Shown here: in pieces, positions 52,252 to 61,185 of the stretch
Layout: each line of letters begins with the position of its first letter
Numbering within the stretch: position 1 is the stretch's first letter
Origin: Bacillota bacterium
GTDB lineage: Bacteria; Bacillota_G; SHA-98; UBA4971
Direction: 5' to 3'
DNA length: 64,000 nucleotides
Assembly (NCBI GenBank): GCA_012512055.1
Contig: JAAZEW010000257.1
Location: 1 to 64,000 of the forward strand
The notes under the pieces: model-generated
Databases searched by the model: none
The model's input: only the letters and a program-made list of their open reading frames with translations
Told to the model about the DNA's origin: nothing
Program-made: the position numbers and the translations under genes

Positions 52252-53124
52252 TCACTCAGAGGCCTTTCCGCCACCTGCAAGCTTATGCATAATTGCGGCT
52301 GTAAGCTTGATCCCATCGACAAAATCGGCGGTATTGATGTTCTCATTGGAATCTGCCGCACGCGAGTCATTATTGGCGATACTTAGGCCTACCGGAGGTA
52401 TACCCAGTTGCGATACTATCCGGATCACCGGATTTATGTTGCGAGAGCCGAGTGACACTAAAGGATCACGTTGATAGAACTCTGTTACCGCATCACATAC
52501 AAGACTTGCTATTTGAGACTCCGAATCGCTGTTAGCAGGGCGTGTGTGATTCGCAAATGTCAACTCAAGCCTGCCCTCATCATCTCGACTGCCTGTCGCA
52601 TAAATGCATGCATCTGCGTGAAATATCTCCTGACGCCGGGAAGCTACCCACACCAGGGCCGGGCTGCCGATCCGGGCTTCTCCCTCCACAATGAACTTGA
52701 CTGTCAAAGGAAGCGCCTCTCTGACCTTAATGAATGCCTCAACTGCTTTCACTCTCGCTACAAGATCGCCCTTGCCATCCGCTGCGCCTCTCGCATAGAT
52801 TTTGCCTGCATCGATAGTAGCGCTAAACGGCAGATAATCCCATTCGCTAAGAGGCCCGGGAGGCCTGACATCGTAGTGGTTATAGAATACGATAGTCTTG
52901 CCGGTTTCACCTGAGATCTTAGCGTACAGAATGGGGGCTCCGCCTTGATAGGGTTGGATAATTTCTACATGTCGGGAAATACCTTCCAGCAGACCTTTGA
53001 CTATAGCAACTGTCTCCATAATACCATCAGGATCAGTGGATATCGATGGCTGCCTGAGCAATTCCTGTAGTTCCTTAACATATATCGCACCGGACTTGTC
53101 TATAAAGTCGAATACTTTCTCCAT
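52252..53124 (-). CDS. Truncated M20 family peptidase-like protein with missing catalytic residues
   Basis: 290 residues versus about 400-460 for M20 di/tripeptidases. The first metal motif is present (FYNHYDVRPPGPLSEW, with HxD) and so is the second (IYARGAADGKGD). Where active enzymes have EGEEEIGSP this protein has EGEARIGSP, so the catalytic glutamate and a metal-ligand glutamate are replaced by Ala-Arg. The central dimerisation lid is largely absent, and the C-terminal histidine of the HAPNE motif is missing (AADSNENI). The frame is intact, so it looks like a retained pseudoenzyme rather than a decayed gene. Confidence 0.75.
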   Translation of the reverse strand: MEKVFDFIDKSGAIYVKELQELLRQPSISTDPDGIMETVAIVKGLLEGISRHVEIIQPYQGGAPILYAKISGETGKTIVFYNHYDVRPPGPLSEWDYLPFSATIDAGKIYARGAADGKGDLVARVKAVEAFIKVREALPLTVKFIVEGEARIGSPALVWVASRRQEIFHADACIYATGSRDDEGRLELTFANHTRPANSDSESQIASLVCDAVTEFYQRDPLVSLGSRNINPVIRIVSQLGIPPVGLSIANNDSRAADSNENINTADFVDGIKLTAAIMHKLAGGGKASE

Positions 53125-53157
53125 CTACATCGTCTCATCGCCTCTCCACCGCGAGTG

Positions 53158-54945
53158 TCATAGTCTCCTTGGGCGTGATGACCCTGCCCTGGACAAGAAG
53201 ACCAATACTCCCTCTGACAGGCCGGCCAATATCGGTGATAGTATTCCCGCTACCATCAGTTGAATGAGATACATAAAACACCTGAAACCCTTATGAATGT
53301 CAGGAAGATAGAAGACATAGGCAGAACCTTCGGTTACAATAAAGACGGCAATATGAGCAACAAGGGCAAGGGCTATGAAGCAGAATCCTGTCAGGCCTGC
53401 CAAGAACCCTTGTCTGTTCTTGCCCTGTTCTTTTCTTCCTGAGGCCGCCCATCCGATGATAACTGCAGTCAATGTCATACACGCCACTGAATCCATTATC
53501 CGACTGTGATAGAAGTGTGTGAACTCGGACAGCTTCAAGATAGCACTTGGTGAAAGGACGGCGCCTTTGACAAACATCAGCCCATAGTAGGCAGTGAAAT
53601 AGCAAAATACTCCAATTGCAGCAGAGGAGACACTTCTCATGTCACCCTGTAAAAGCATTGTCGCGATGATTATGAGTAACCCGGCCGTAGCTGCAAGAAT
53701 CGGAACTGATATCATTCTCGAAGCCTTCACCAAGCCGGATCTGGCTTTCTGCAGAGCAGAGGTGATTTCTCTGTCAATGTCGAGTGCGGCCTCAAATGCG
53801 TCCTGATAATGTCCGTCGTTGTGAAGGAGAAATGCGTCGAGCACAGGCCAATCTTCATTAGTTTGCCGGTTTAAGGTATTCATGTACTCAGCGGCAAACT
53901 TAGCTCTGGCAGCAGTTTGTCTAATAGCTACCTCCGAAAGAGTATGATGAGCCAGGTCCAGCATACTGAGAATGGCTTCACCTTGCGAGTGGGTAGGCAC
54001 GGGACAGCCTAATAGGCTTGCGCATGTAGGAGCAACGTCCACCGGGCGCCCTGAAACCCACTGAATCTCTTCGGAGGAGTCTTCCGGTGTCACAATTCCC
54101 GCTCCTGTAGCCACTAAAAACGCATCCCCGGTATTCTTGGAAGACTCGACCGGGGTATCTTGCGTCAAATGCGAGCCGCCCGATACAAAAACCACTGTGG
54201 CGGAACTGAGATCGATTGCTTCCAAGATATCGTTTAGTCTCATGTCGATACTCGCAACGGCTTCTTCCCGTGTAATCCGTTGTTGCGCAAAGTTCGTAGG
54301 AGAATTCGTAAGATCTCTTTCAGAAAGGAAACTCACAAGCACAAGCTGGGATTTCCCTTCGGTAATCTCAGTGATGGCGTCTTTTAGGATAATATTGTTT
54401 ATGTCAGTATTTGATACCTTGTCACCGGGCCCTCGGTAAATACCCTGTGTCACCAAATGTCCGAACAGCGGCTCCCATCTGCTGTCTCCTAAAATCGCTG
54501 TATTAAGGCCGGCTCTGCGAGCTGATGACCAGAGGCTGCCAATCATGACTCTGTCGCTAAACCAGTTAGTGACGACTCCGGATATCTCAGGGAGCGCTCC
54601 TGTCATTAGGACAGTGGAGGCAGGTATGGGAGCAAGCCCTCGGCTCCCCCGGAGAGCCACTGCAACCCCGCGCCCGGCAACGTCTTTTACTGCAAGCATG
54701 GCTTCAAAGTCCCGGGATTGAAGCCCATCGACAATAACAAGGACCAGACGCTGGGTAACCGGCTGAGACCCAGGGCCCGGCTGTATCTGAAAGGTATAAG
54801 GACTTCTGTACAGAAGAACACTTCGGACACCGGAGTCCAGAAGACACCATGAGCCGAAACCAAAAAGAACCAGGATAACAGAAAGGATGGCAACAAGGAC
54901 TCTCTTGTTAGTTGACAGGCTGTCTAATTTCAGTTGCACTCTCAT
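53158..54945 (-). CDS. Membrane protein with alkaline phosphatase-superfamily domain
   Basis: 595 residues. An N-terminal membrane segment (about 15-36) is followed by an extracytoplasmic alkaline-phosphatase/sulfatase-fold domain (about 60-335) and then at least five membrane helices (about 415-585). Metal and nucleophile motifs are partial: LVLVIVDGLQSRDF, PASTVLMTGALPEISGVV with the likely Thr/Ser nucleophile, and VVFVSGGSHLTQDTP where active enzymes usually have SDHG. The plan resembles PIG-N-like or phosphodiesterase-type membrane enzymes. The replaced SDHG motif makes catalytic activity uncertain. Confidence 0.7.
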   Translation of the reverse strand: MRVQLKLDSLSTNKRVLVAILSVILVLFGFGSWCLLDSGVRSVLLYRSPYTFQIQPGPGSQPVTQRLVLVIVDGLQSRDFEAMLAVKDVAGRGVAVALRGSRGLAPIPASTVLMTGALPEISGVVTNWFSDRVMIGSLWSSARRAGLNTAILGDSRWEPLFGHLVTQGIYRGPGDKVSNTDINNIILKDAITEITEGKSQLVLVSFLSERDLTNSPTNFAQQRITREEAVASIDMRLNDILEAIDLSSATVVFVSGGSHLTQDTPVESSKNTGDAFLVATGAGIVTPEDSSEEIQWVSGRPVDVAPTCASLLGCPVPTHSQGEAILSMLDLAHHTLSEVAIRQTAARAKFAAEYMNTLNRQTNEDWPVLDAFLLHNDGHYQDAFEAALDIDREITSALQKARSGLVKASRMISVPILAATAGLLIIIATMLLQGDMRSVSSAAIGVFCYFTAYYGLMFVKGAVLSPSAILKLSEFTHFYHSRIMDSVACMTLTAVIIGWAASGRKEQGKNRQGFLAGLTGFCFIALALVAHIAVFIVTEGSAYVFYLPDIHKGFRCFMYLIQLMVAGILSPILAGLSEGVLVFLSRAGSSRPRRL

Positions 54946-55004
54946 TACTCATTGAATTTCGACAAATGCCTGACATTTCCTTCAACATGAAGAAGCGGAG
55001 CGGA

Positions 55005-55850
55005 TCAGACCGGTGAGATTTCCAGCCACCTCTTAGTAAGATCAAGGGCGATGTGATCAGGTATAGCCAGGCTGCCCAGGCCGTATGGTTCGTCAGGGGT
55101 TGTTTTGTGAAAGTCGCTTCCTCCGGTCACAATGAGGCCACGGCTTTCGGCGAACTTCAACCACTTCCCGGTTGTCTCTTTACTGTGGGTCGGATGATAC
55201 GCTTCAATACCTTCCAACCCGACGTTGATCAGGCTTTCTATGACGCTAAGGCGAATTCCGGTCCCGGGGTGGGCCAACACAGGGACTCCCGAGCAGTCTC
55301 TTACGAATCTCACAGCATCCTCAGGAGAGAGGCCCCCATGTTCTACGTAAGCGAGGCCGTTTTTGCCAAGGTATCTTTGGAAATCTCCGCGCCTCTTGTC
55401 CGGTTGTGCAAAGCCAAGGTTGACCATGGCTTTGAATATGTGGCTCCTTCCGGTGAATCCTTCCTGCCCCAGGCCGAGAACGTATTCCAAGGGTATATCC
55501 ATCCCCAGAGTCCTGAGGCGATCAAGTATTTGCGAGCACCTTTCCCGACGCCTGAATTTGAGCATGTCCAGGACTTCATGGAGTCTGGCGGAAGCCATGT
55601 CAATATAGAAGCCCAGGATATGGATTTCAGCATCTTCTATGTCTGTAGAAAGCTCGACTCCGGGTATGACAAATACCCCTAGCTCTTCCCCTGCTACGAG
55701 AGCTGATGGGACACCTCGGACACTGTCGTGATCCGTCAATGCCATGGCTGTGAGCCCTCTCGCCCTTGCCATAAAGACGAGTCCTCTCGGAGAGTGCACG
55801 CCGTCGGATACGTTTGAATGAACGTGTAGATCTACTGCCAAAGCCTTCAC
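55005..55850 (-). CDS. PHP domain phosphoesterase (RNase AM/YciV-like)
   Basis: 281 residues. PHP metal motifs: VDLHVHSNVSDG, ALTDHDSVRG, IPGVELS, PVLAHPG and VTGGSDFH. It resembles 3',5'-nucleotide bisphosphate phosphatases and 5'-3' exonucleases of the YciV/RNase AM group. An inserted helical segment (about 85-160, FRRRERCSQILDRLRTLGMDIPLEYV) is typical of that group. It stands between the alkaline-phosphatase-superfamily gene and the HU gene. The GTG start is only loosely defined. Confidence 0.9.
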   Translation of the reverse strand: MKALAVDLHVHSNVSDGVHSPRGLVFMARARGLTAMALTDHDSVRGVPSALVAGEELGVFVIPGVELSTDIEDAEIHILGFYIDMASARLHEVLDMLKFRRRERCSQILDRLRTLGMDIPLEYVLGLGQEGFTGRSHIFKAMVNLGFAQPDKRRGDFQRYLGKNGLAYVEHGGLSPEDAVRFVRDCSGVPVLAHPGTGIRLSVIESLINVGLEGIEAYHPTHSKETTGKWLKFAESRGLIVTGGSDFHKTTPDEPYGLGSLAIPDHIALDLTKRWLEISPV

Positions 55851-55899
55851 CCTTTTTCCAGGATTCTACCTTCCCTGCCTGAATCGCAAAAATTCGAGT

Positions 55900-55938
55900 A
55901 AAACAGGTGGGTTGTCGTTATGGCAACCCACCTGTTTT
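55900..55938 (-). terminator. Terminator of the HU gene
   Basis: AAAACAGGTGGGTTG and its complement, a perfect 15-bp stem with a 9-base loop, ending in TTTT on the minus strand and starting 27 bases past the HU stop. A U-rich stretch follows a few bases further. Confidence 0.75.
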
Positions 55939-55965
55939 CATCCGGGAAATGTGAATCGCCGTCCA

Positions 55966-56244
55966 TCAGTCACCGGCGACTTTTTCTTTCAATGCCTTGC
56001 CTGCTTTAAATGCCGGAACTCTACATGCAGGAATCAAGATTTCCTTTCTTGTCCTGGGGTTTCTTCCGACGCGCTCGGCACGCTCACGCACTTCAAAACT
56101 GCCGAAACCGGTTAATTGGACCCTTTCGCCTGATGCCAGAGCATCTCCTATAGCATCAAGTGCTGTACCTATGATCATGTCCACATCCTTCTTTTTTGCG
56201 CCTGTCCTCAGAGCAACGTTATTTACCAGATCTGTCTTGTTCAA
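55966..56244 (-). CDS. hup: DNA-binding protein HU
   Basis: 92 residues from a TTG start at 56244. This start gives the classic NKTDLVNNVALRTGAKKKDVD opening with AAGGAGG seven bases ahead, whereas the ATG two codons earlier would be only two bases from the ribosome binding site. The family's DNA-binding arm reads GSFEVRERAERVGRNPRTRKEI, followed by PAFKAGKALKEKV. HU is a histone-like dimer that bends and compacts DNA. Followed by a strong terminator; preceded by 158 bases that probably hold its promoter. Confidence 0.95.
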   Translation of the reverse strand: MNKTDLVNNVALRTGAKKKDVDMIIGTALDAIGDALASGERVQLTGFGSFEVRERAERVGRNPRTRKEILIPACRVPAFKAGKALKEKVAGD

Positions 56245-56402
56245 GTTCATTCCTCCTTACAGAACACTTGCTTGGATTACGTCGGTTCTGCCTAGTCCCT
56301 ATGCCATTTGCTATTCGCTGTTGCCATACTTTTCCCTTCATATTCCGACTGAAAATGTTAAGAGACTGCGGTATTTCTACACGATTTCTCAGATAGAGGA
56401 CG

Positions 56403-57170
56403 CTATCGGTCAGGAACTGGAAAGGATAACTCAATAACATCACCGGATCTGCCGGGTGAACCGATGTGGACACCATTATATGTGACAATAACCCCCCCTG
56501 CATTACCCAGCCTTATTATGATCTCATCATTAGCTGTCCAGGTGTTCGTTTCACCTGGCAGCATCGTCTTTTCGAAGACTCTATGTCCGTCGGCTATGAC
56601 TTTCACCCAGCAGCGCTCACTAATCACTGCAGTAAGTTCATGGATGTCCCGGAAATCGCGGGATTCCTCCATGACTTCTATGTCTTCTTCCTGCTCGATG
56701 ATGTAATCAGGTGTTTCCAAAATGACCCCTGAATTCTCTTGGTGAAGCGAAATATCCAGGGTATCTACGGTATTGGCATCCGGCCTCTTCTGTGGTTTCC
56801 ATAGGACCGGTACGACAACAGCGATTACAACGATTATTACGCCTATGGCAACAAGCGGGTTCACTCCGCCCGGCATATGCCTTTCCTCTGTATCCGCTTT
56901 TGCCCGCTCTGAGACTTCTGCATTCTCAATCTCAGAGCTATTATCTCGGCGGTCATATAGAGAGACCAGTTCATCCCCATCTAAGCCTGTCACCTTCGCG
57001 ACATTTTTTAGGAAGCCTCTTGCGTACACGTCTCCGGGTAATTCATAAAACCTGTCTTCCTCCATGGCAATGAGATATGCTATGCGTATCTTGGTAGCAT
57101 CATGTACGTCCTCTATAGACAAGCCCAAAGCCTCACGGGCCTTTCTCAGGCGGTCTCCCAGGGTTTCCAT
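56403..57170 (-). CDS. rodZ: RodZ-like helix-turn-helix membrane protein
   Basis: 255 residues: an N-terminal HTH_25 domain (about 3-70, LGDRLRKAREALGLSIEDVHDATKIRIAYLIAMEEDRFYELPG), one membrane segment (about 103-122) and a C-terminal DUF4115 beta domain (about 185-255, CWVKVIADGHRVFEKTMLPGETNTW). RodZ links MreB to the elongation machinery and sets rod shape. It follows spoIIIE, as in Bacillus (ymfM). GAGG precedes ATG 57170. Confidence 0.9.
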   Translation of the reverse strand: METLGDRLRKAREALGLSIEDVHDATKIRIAYLIAMEEDRFYELPGDVYARGFLKNVAKVTGLDGDELVSLYDRRDNSSEIENAEVSERAKADTEERHMPGGVNPLVAIGVIIVVIAVVVPVLWKPQKRPDANTVDTLDISLHQENSGVILETPDYIIEQEEDIEVMEESRDFRDIHELTAVISERCWVKVIADGHRVFEKTMLPGETNTWTANDEIIIRLGNAGGVIVTYNGVHIGSPGRSGDVIELSFPVPDR

Positions 57171-57210
57171 GGTTTCCTCAACCTCCGGAAATAGTCAACC
57201 TTAATCACTC

Positions 57211-59397
57211 TTACATCTTCCCTTGAGATGCCTCCCATCTCTCCAAAGACATAAGCACTCTCCTAGGTTTACTGCCTTCATACGGGCCCACTATTCCCAG
57301 GGACTCCATGGAGTCAATAATCCGTGCTGCTCTTGTATAACCTATTCTGAATCTCCGTTGCAGTTTTGAAATAGACGCTTCCTGTGTTTCGAGAATCAGT
57401 CTGACTGCATCTTCGAAGAGCTGGTCTTCTTGGCCAATGTTTTCGCCGTCAGTCGTCTCACGTACTATGCTTTCAGCAACATAAGTAGGTTTGGCTTGCG
57501 CCCTGACAAAGCCGACAATTGATTCAATTTCAGAGTCAGAGACGAACGCGCCCTGAGCCCTAATGGGTTTTGGGGCACCTACAGGGAAAAACAACATATC
57601 TCCCCTGCCCAGAAGTCTTTCCGCTCCCCCCATGTCCAGAATGACCCTGGAATCGACCTGCGAAGGCACGGCGAAGGCTATCCGGGAAGGGATGTTCATT
57701 TTAATAATGCCCGTGATAACATCTGCTGAAGGCCTCTGAGTAGCTACCACCAGGTGAATACCGGCTGCTCTTGCCATGAAGGCTAACTGGGAGACTACGT
57801 CTTCAACGTCTTTTTGAGCGACTAACATTAGGTCACCGAGTTCATCTATTATGACTACTATGTAAGGCAGCGGGGTTGCATTTTCAGAAGGAAGCTTACC
57901 TGATGTGCAAAGGGAGTTATATCTATCGATATGCCTCACCCCGGTTTCCTCCAGCAATTTATAGCGGTTATCCATTTCCTCAGCAACCCACCGCAAGTAC
58001 CCTCCTGCTTCTTTCGTGTCAGTCACAACCGGAGCGAGCAGGTGCGGAACGCCGTCATAGACGCTTAGTTCAACGCGTTTCGGATCAATCATAAGGAACT
58101 TGACCTCAAGAGGTGTGGCTTTAAAAAGCAGACTTGCGATGATCGCATTGAGACAAACGCTTTTGCCTGAACCGGTGGCTCCGGCCACCAATAGATGAAG
58201 CATATCAGAAAGGTCAGCGACTACGGGTTTTCCCGCGATATCCATACCGAGAGCTATTGTCAGCTTATTGCGGTTGGATTGAAACTTCGAAGATTGGACT
58301 ACCTCTCTGAGAAGCACCATAGAGACTTCGGGATTCGGCACTTCGATGCCTATGGCGGACTTCCCGGGGATCGGAGCTTCCAAGCGAATGCCTGTAGATG
58401 CCAGAGCGAGGGCAATATCATCCGTAAGGCTCAGTATCTTGCTCACCTTTATTCCGGGTGCAGGCGAAAGCTCATATCGAGTTACCACAGGCCCCATGTC
58501 AACCTGTGTAACCTTGCCTTTTACGCCGAAGCTCGCCAGGGTGTCTTGCAGCAATTTGGAGTGATCAGGCACTTCACTTTTTCTGGACTTTCCGGACCTT
58601 GCAGGGTAGCCTAACAGCGTTATCGGAGGAAGGACATAGCCGTCGTGGGATCGGACAGGCAGTTCCTTCTTTCCCGGAACGAACACCGCCTCCTCCGGCT
58701 GTTCCGACATGGCAGGTTTAGACTGTCGCCTCTTGCCGGTTCTTACCTTCTTTGCGGGTTTCTCAATATCGCCTACGAATTGTCCGGGCTCGTGATCTAT
58801 TTCAAAGAAAGGCAAAAGGACCTTCTTTGCTACAATACGCAGGATTTCAAGGGGTTTGATGAGAAGGCCTGCAGCAAGCTGAAGCCCTAGGAACAGGATA
58901 CGCACGGACTCCCTGACGAGGGTAGGGATGGACATTTCCAATAGAAGGCTTAAGCCGGCAACAATAACAAACCAGAGCACTATTCCTGCCCCGACGGAAC
59001 CACATGCCCACCGGAGTCCGTCAAACATCCAAGCTCCGAACGCGCCTGACCTGGCTATCCCCAGTGTTGACAAGACAATGAATATGCAACCTAAGAGGCG
59101 AGGCAGGATAACTTGGGAGTCATGTCCCAGGACAAGTTCGATGCCCCCGTATATCACTATGATCGGGAGTAAAAATGCCCACTTGCCGGCGGCAAGCCTC
59201 AGACTGTACGCCACCTGCATACCTGCAGCCCCTGCTGCTCCCACCGGCCCATGCAACTCCATATAGAGGGAAACCAGCGCAAGGATACCCAGGGTAATAG
59301 TGACAACGCCGAGAATCCCCGGATAACGAAATTTCTCATTGGTTGTCTTTGCATGCTTCCTTGCACGCTTATTATCGTCCAATGTAACCCTGGCCAT
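57211..59397 (-). CDS. spoIIIE: DNA translocase FtsK/SpoIIIE
   Basis: 728 residues from ATG at 59397 (GGGAGG six bases ahead; an ATG two codons earlier is also possible). Four N-terminal membrane helices (about 25-185) and a charged linker are followed by the RecA-like motor with Walker A GATGSGKSVCLNAI, Walker B VVIIDELGDLMLV and RIAFAVPSQVDSRVILD, and a C-terminal gamma winged helix (about 660-728, RRFRIGYTRAARIID) that reads orienting sequences. It pumps chromosome through the division or sporulation septum. Downstream are rodZ and HU. Confidence 0.95.
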   Translation of the reverse strand: MARVTLDDNKRARKHAKTTNEKFRYPGILGVVTITLGILALVSLYMELHGPVGAAGAAGMQVAYSLRLAAGKWAFLLPIIVIYGGIELVLGHDSQVILPRLLGCIFIVLSTLGIARSGAFGAWMFDGLRWACGSVGAGIVLWFVIVAGLSLLLEMSIPTLVRESVRILFLGLQLAAGLLIKPLEILRIVAKKVLLPFFEIDHEPGQFVGDIEKPAKKVRTGKRRQSKPAMSEQPEEAVFVPGKKELPVRSHDGYVLPPITLLGYPARSGKSRKSEVPDHSKLLQDTLASFGVKGKVTQVDMGPVVTRYELSPAPGIKVSKILSLTDDIALALASTGIRLEAPIPGKSAIGIEVPNPEVSMVLLREVVQSSKFQSNRNKLTIALGMDIAGKPVVADLSDMLHLLVAGATGSGKSVCLNAIIASLLFKATPLEVKFLMIDPKRVELSVYDGVPHLLAPVVTDTKEAGGYLRWVAEEMDNRYKLLEETGVRHIDRYNSLCTSGKLPSENATPLPYIVVIIDELGDLMLVAQKDVEDVVSQLAFMARAAGIHLVVATQRPSADVITGIIKMNIPSRIAFAVPSQVDSRVILDMGGAERLLGRGDMLFFPVGAPKPIRAQGAFVSDSEIESIVGFVRAQAKPTYVAESIVRETTDGENIGQEDQLFEDAVRLILETQEASISKLQRRFRIGYTRAARIIDSMESLGIVGPYEGSKPRRVLMSLERWEASQGKM

Positions 59398-59510
59398 AGG
59401 CATCCTCCCTTACCTCTATAGCAGGTTCTACGTGTTCCGCGTAAACTCCTTCATATCAGCGCCCGGGAGAGCGTAGTCTACGCCGCAACTGCAAAGAGAT
59501 ATCGAATGAG

Positions 59511-61142
59511 TCACTCTTGTAGGGAGACGGTATTTTGAACGACTGCATCAGCAAGGTTAACCGCATGATCAGCCAGGCGCTCAAGGTTGTCCAACACTTC
59601 AATATAAATAACGGCTGAAGCCGGCTGGCAAGTTCCATCGTTAAGACGCTTGAAGTGATTGTCACGGAGTTTAGCTTCAATGTCATCTATGATCTTCTCT
59701 TTTTCCCAGACATCTTGAGCCAGGGCAGGGTCGTTCCTCTCCAGGGCACTTACTGCATCAGAGAGGATTTCGTCCACACGCCGGAAGAGGCCGGCAAGTT
59801 CAGATTCAGCCTCATCTGAGAATTCGATGCGCTTCTCCGCCCTGTAGGACGCAAAATTGCCCATGTTCACCGCATGGTCTCCGACACGCTCAATATCGTT
59901 GACTGTATGCAACATCCCTGCTACCTGTGTTGATTGCCGGTGGGTCAAAGTGCCTTGGGACATGAGAGTTGAAAGGTAGAGAATGATCTCACCTTGCAGA
60001 TTGTCCACGATTTCTTCGTGGTTGTTTATAGTCTTTACGACGTTCTCCGGGGAGTCCGACAAAAGCGCTTTCCCCGCATCATTAACCATCTCTTGGGCGA
60101 TCTTCGCCATTCTCACCAGTTCCTTAACGGAAAGCTGAATGGCAGCGGAAGGCGTTCTGAGCATCCTCTTGTCAATGTACTTCGGGCCATGTTCAATTAT
60201 CTGTTCTTCACCCGGGTAGAGAGTTACCACAATTCTGGCAAGCAAGCCCGCCATAGGTAACCATACCAGGGTATTAAGAACGTTGAAGGATGTATGAGCA
60301 TTGGCTATCAGGCGTGTGACACTGCCGAACGGGGTTAGCCATACTACGATCCTGCTGAACACAGGGAGGAAAACAAGGCCGAGGACTGCCCCGAACACAT
60401 TAAAGAGGACATGGGCAAGAGCGGTCCTCCTTGCAGACAGGCTTGCCCCCATACTGGCAAGGACTGCAGTGACACAGGTTCCTATATTATCGCCGAAGAG
60501 GATGGGTAAGGCTGTCTCGAATGTAATCAGCCCTTGAGATGCAGCAGCCATCAAGACTCCAATGGTCGCGCTTGAACTCTGAATGACAATCGTCATGACA
60601 ATGCCTGCCAATACCCCGAGCAACGGACGCTTTCCCACTATCCCTACAAACCGAACCAATGACGGATTCGAGCTAAGCGGCTTCATAGCCTCAGTCATGA
60701 CCATCATGCCGAGGAAAAGAATACCGAACCCCAGGATGATTTGGCCAAAGTATTTATGAGTTCTCCTTTTGCTGAATATGGAAATGATCGCACCCAATCC
60801 AATTGCCGGAAGGGCAAAATCCGATAGGCTAAAGGCTATTAGCTGAGCAGTCATGGTCGTCCCGATATTTGCGCCCATAATCACTCCGACGGCTTGCGTC
60901 AGGGTCATAAGGCCTGCGTTCACAAAGCCGACCAACATGACTGTAGTGGCAGCCGAACTCTGGATAATTCCGGTAACCAGAGCGCCTACCAAAACGCCCA
61001 TCCATGTTTTGCTGGTCAGCGCCTTCAGAATTCCTCTGAGCTTGTCGCCTGCAGCCTTCTGCAATCCATTGCCCATCTGAACCATTCCATATAGAAAGAG
61101 GCCAAGACCACCTATGAGTCCGGCGATGGGAGTTATTGTCAC
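59511..61142 (-). CDS. Na+/phosphate cotransporter-like protein with C-terminal PhoU domain
   Basis: 543 residues. Two inverted Na/Pi-cotransporter repeats form the membrane half, each with the QSSAATT/QSSSAT signature (IIQSSAATTVMLVGFVNAG and VIQSSSATIGVLMA) and GANIGTTMT/GDNIGTCVT. The cytoplasmic C-terminal third (about 330-543) is a PhoU-like helical bundle with ERVGDHAVNMG and ERLADHAVNLAD. The NptA/YjbB family moves phosphate with sodium, usually as exporter or low-affinity importer. GTG start at 61142 behind GAGGGGG. Confidence 0.92.
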   Translation of the reverse strand: MTITPIAGLIGGLGLFLYGMVQMGNGLQKAAGDKLRGILKALTSKTWMGVLVGALVTGIIQSSAATTVMLVGFVNAGLMTLTQAVGVIMGANIGTTMTAQLIAFSLSDFALPAIGLGAIISIFSKRRTHKYFGQIILGFGILFLGMMVMTEAMKPLSSNPSLVRFVGIVGKRPLLGVLAGIVMTIVIQSSSATIGVLMAAASQGLITFETALPILFGDNIGTCVTAVLASMGASLSARRTALAHVLFNVFGAVLGLVFLPVFSRIVVWLTPFGSVTRLIANAHTSFNVLNTLVWLPMAGLLARIVVTLYPGEEQIIEHGPKYIDKRMLRTPSAAIQLSVKELVRMAKIAQEMVNDAGKALLSDSPENVVKTINNHEEIVDNLQGEIILYLSTLMSQGTLTHRQSTQVAGMLHTVNDIERVGDHAVNMGNFASYRAEKRIEFSDEAESELAGLFRRVDEILSDAVSALERNDPALAQDVWEKEKIIDDIEAKLRDNHFKRLNDGTCQPASAVIYIEVLDNLERLADHAVNLADAVVQNTVSLQE

Positions 61143-61185
61143 GAGTGTGCCCCCTCATCCACGGTGTAGCAGTGATGTCAGCCTG

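Noticed and set aside
55880..55895. GAATCGCAAAAATT shared by the HU downstream region and the 108-base insert
   Set aside because: A match of 13-14 bases between two places is expected by chance in 64 kb; no terminal repeats or duplication are present at the HU site.
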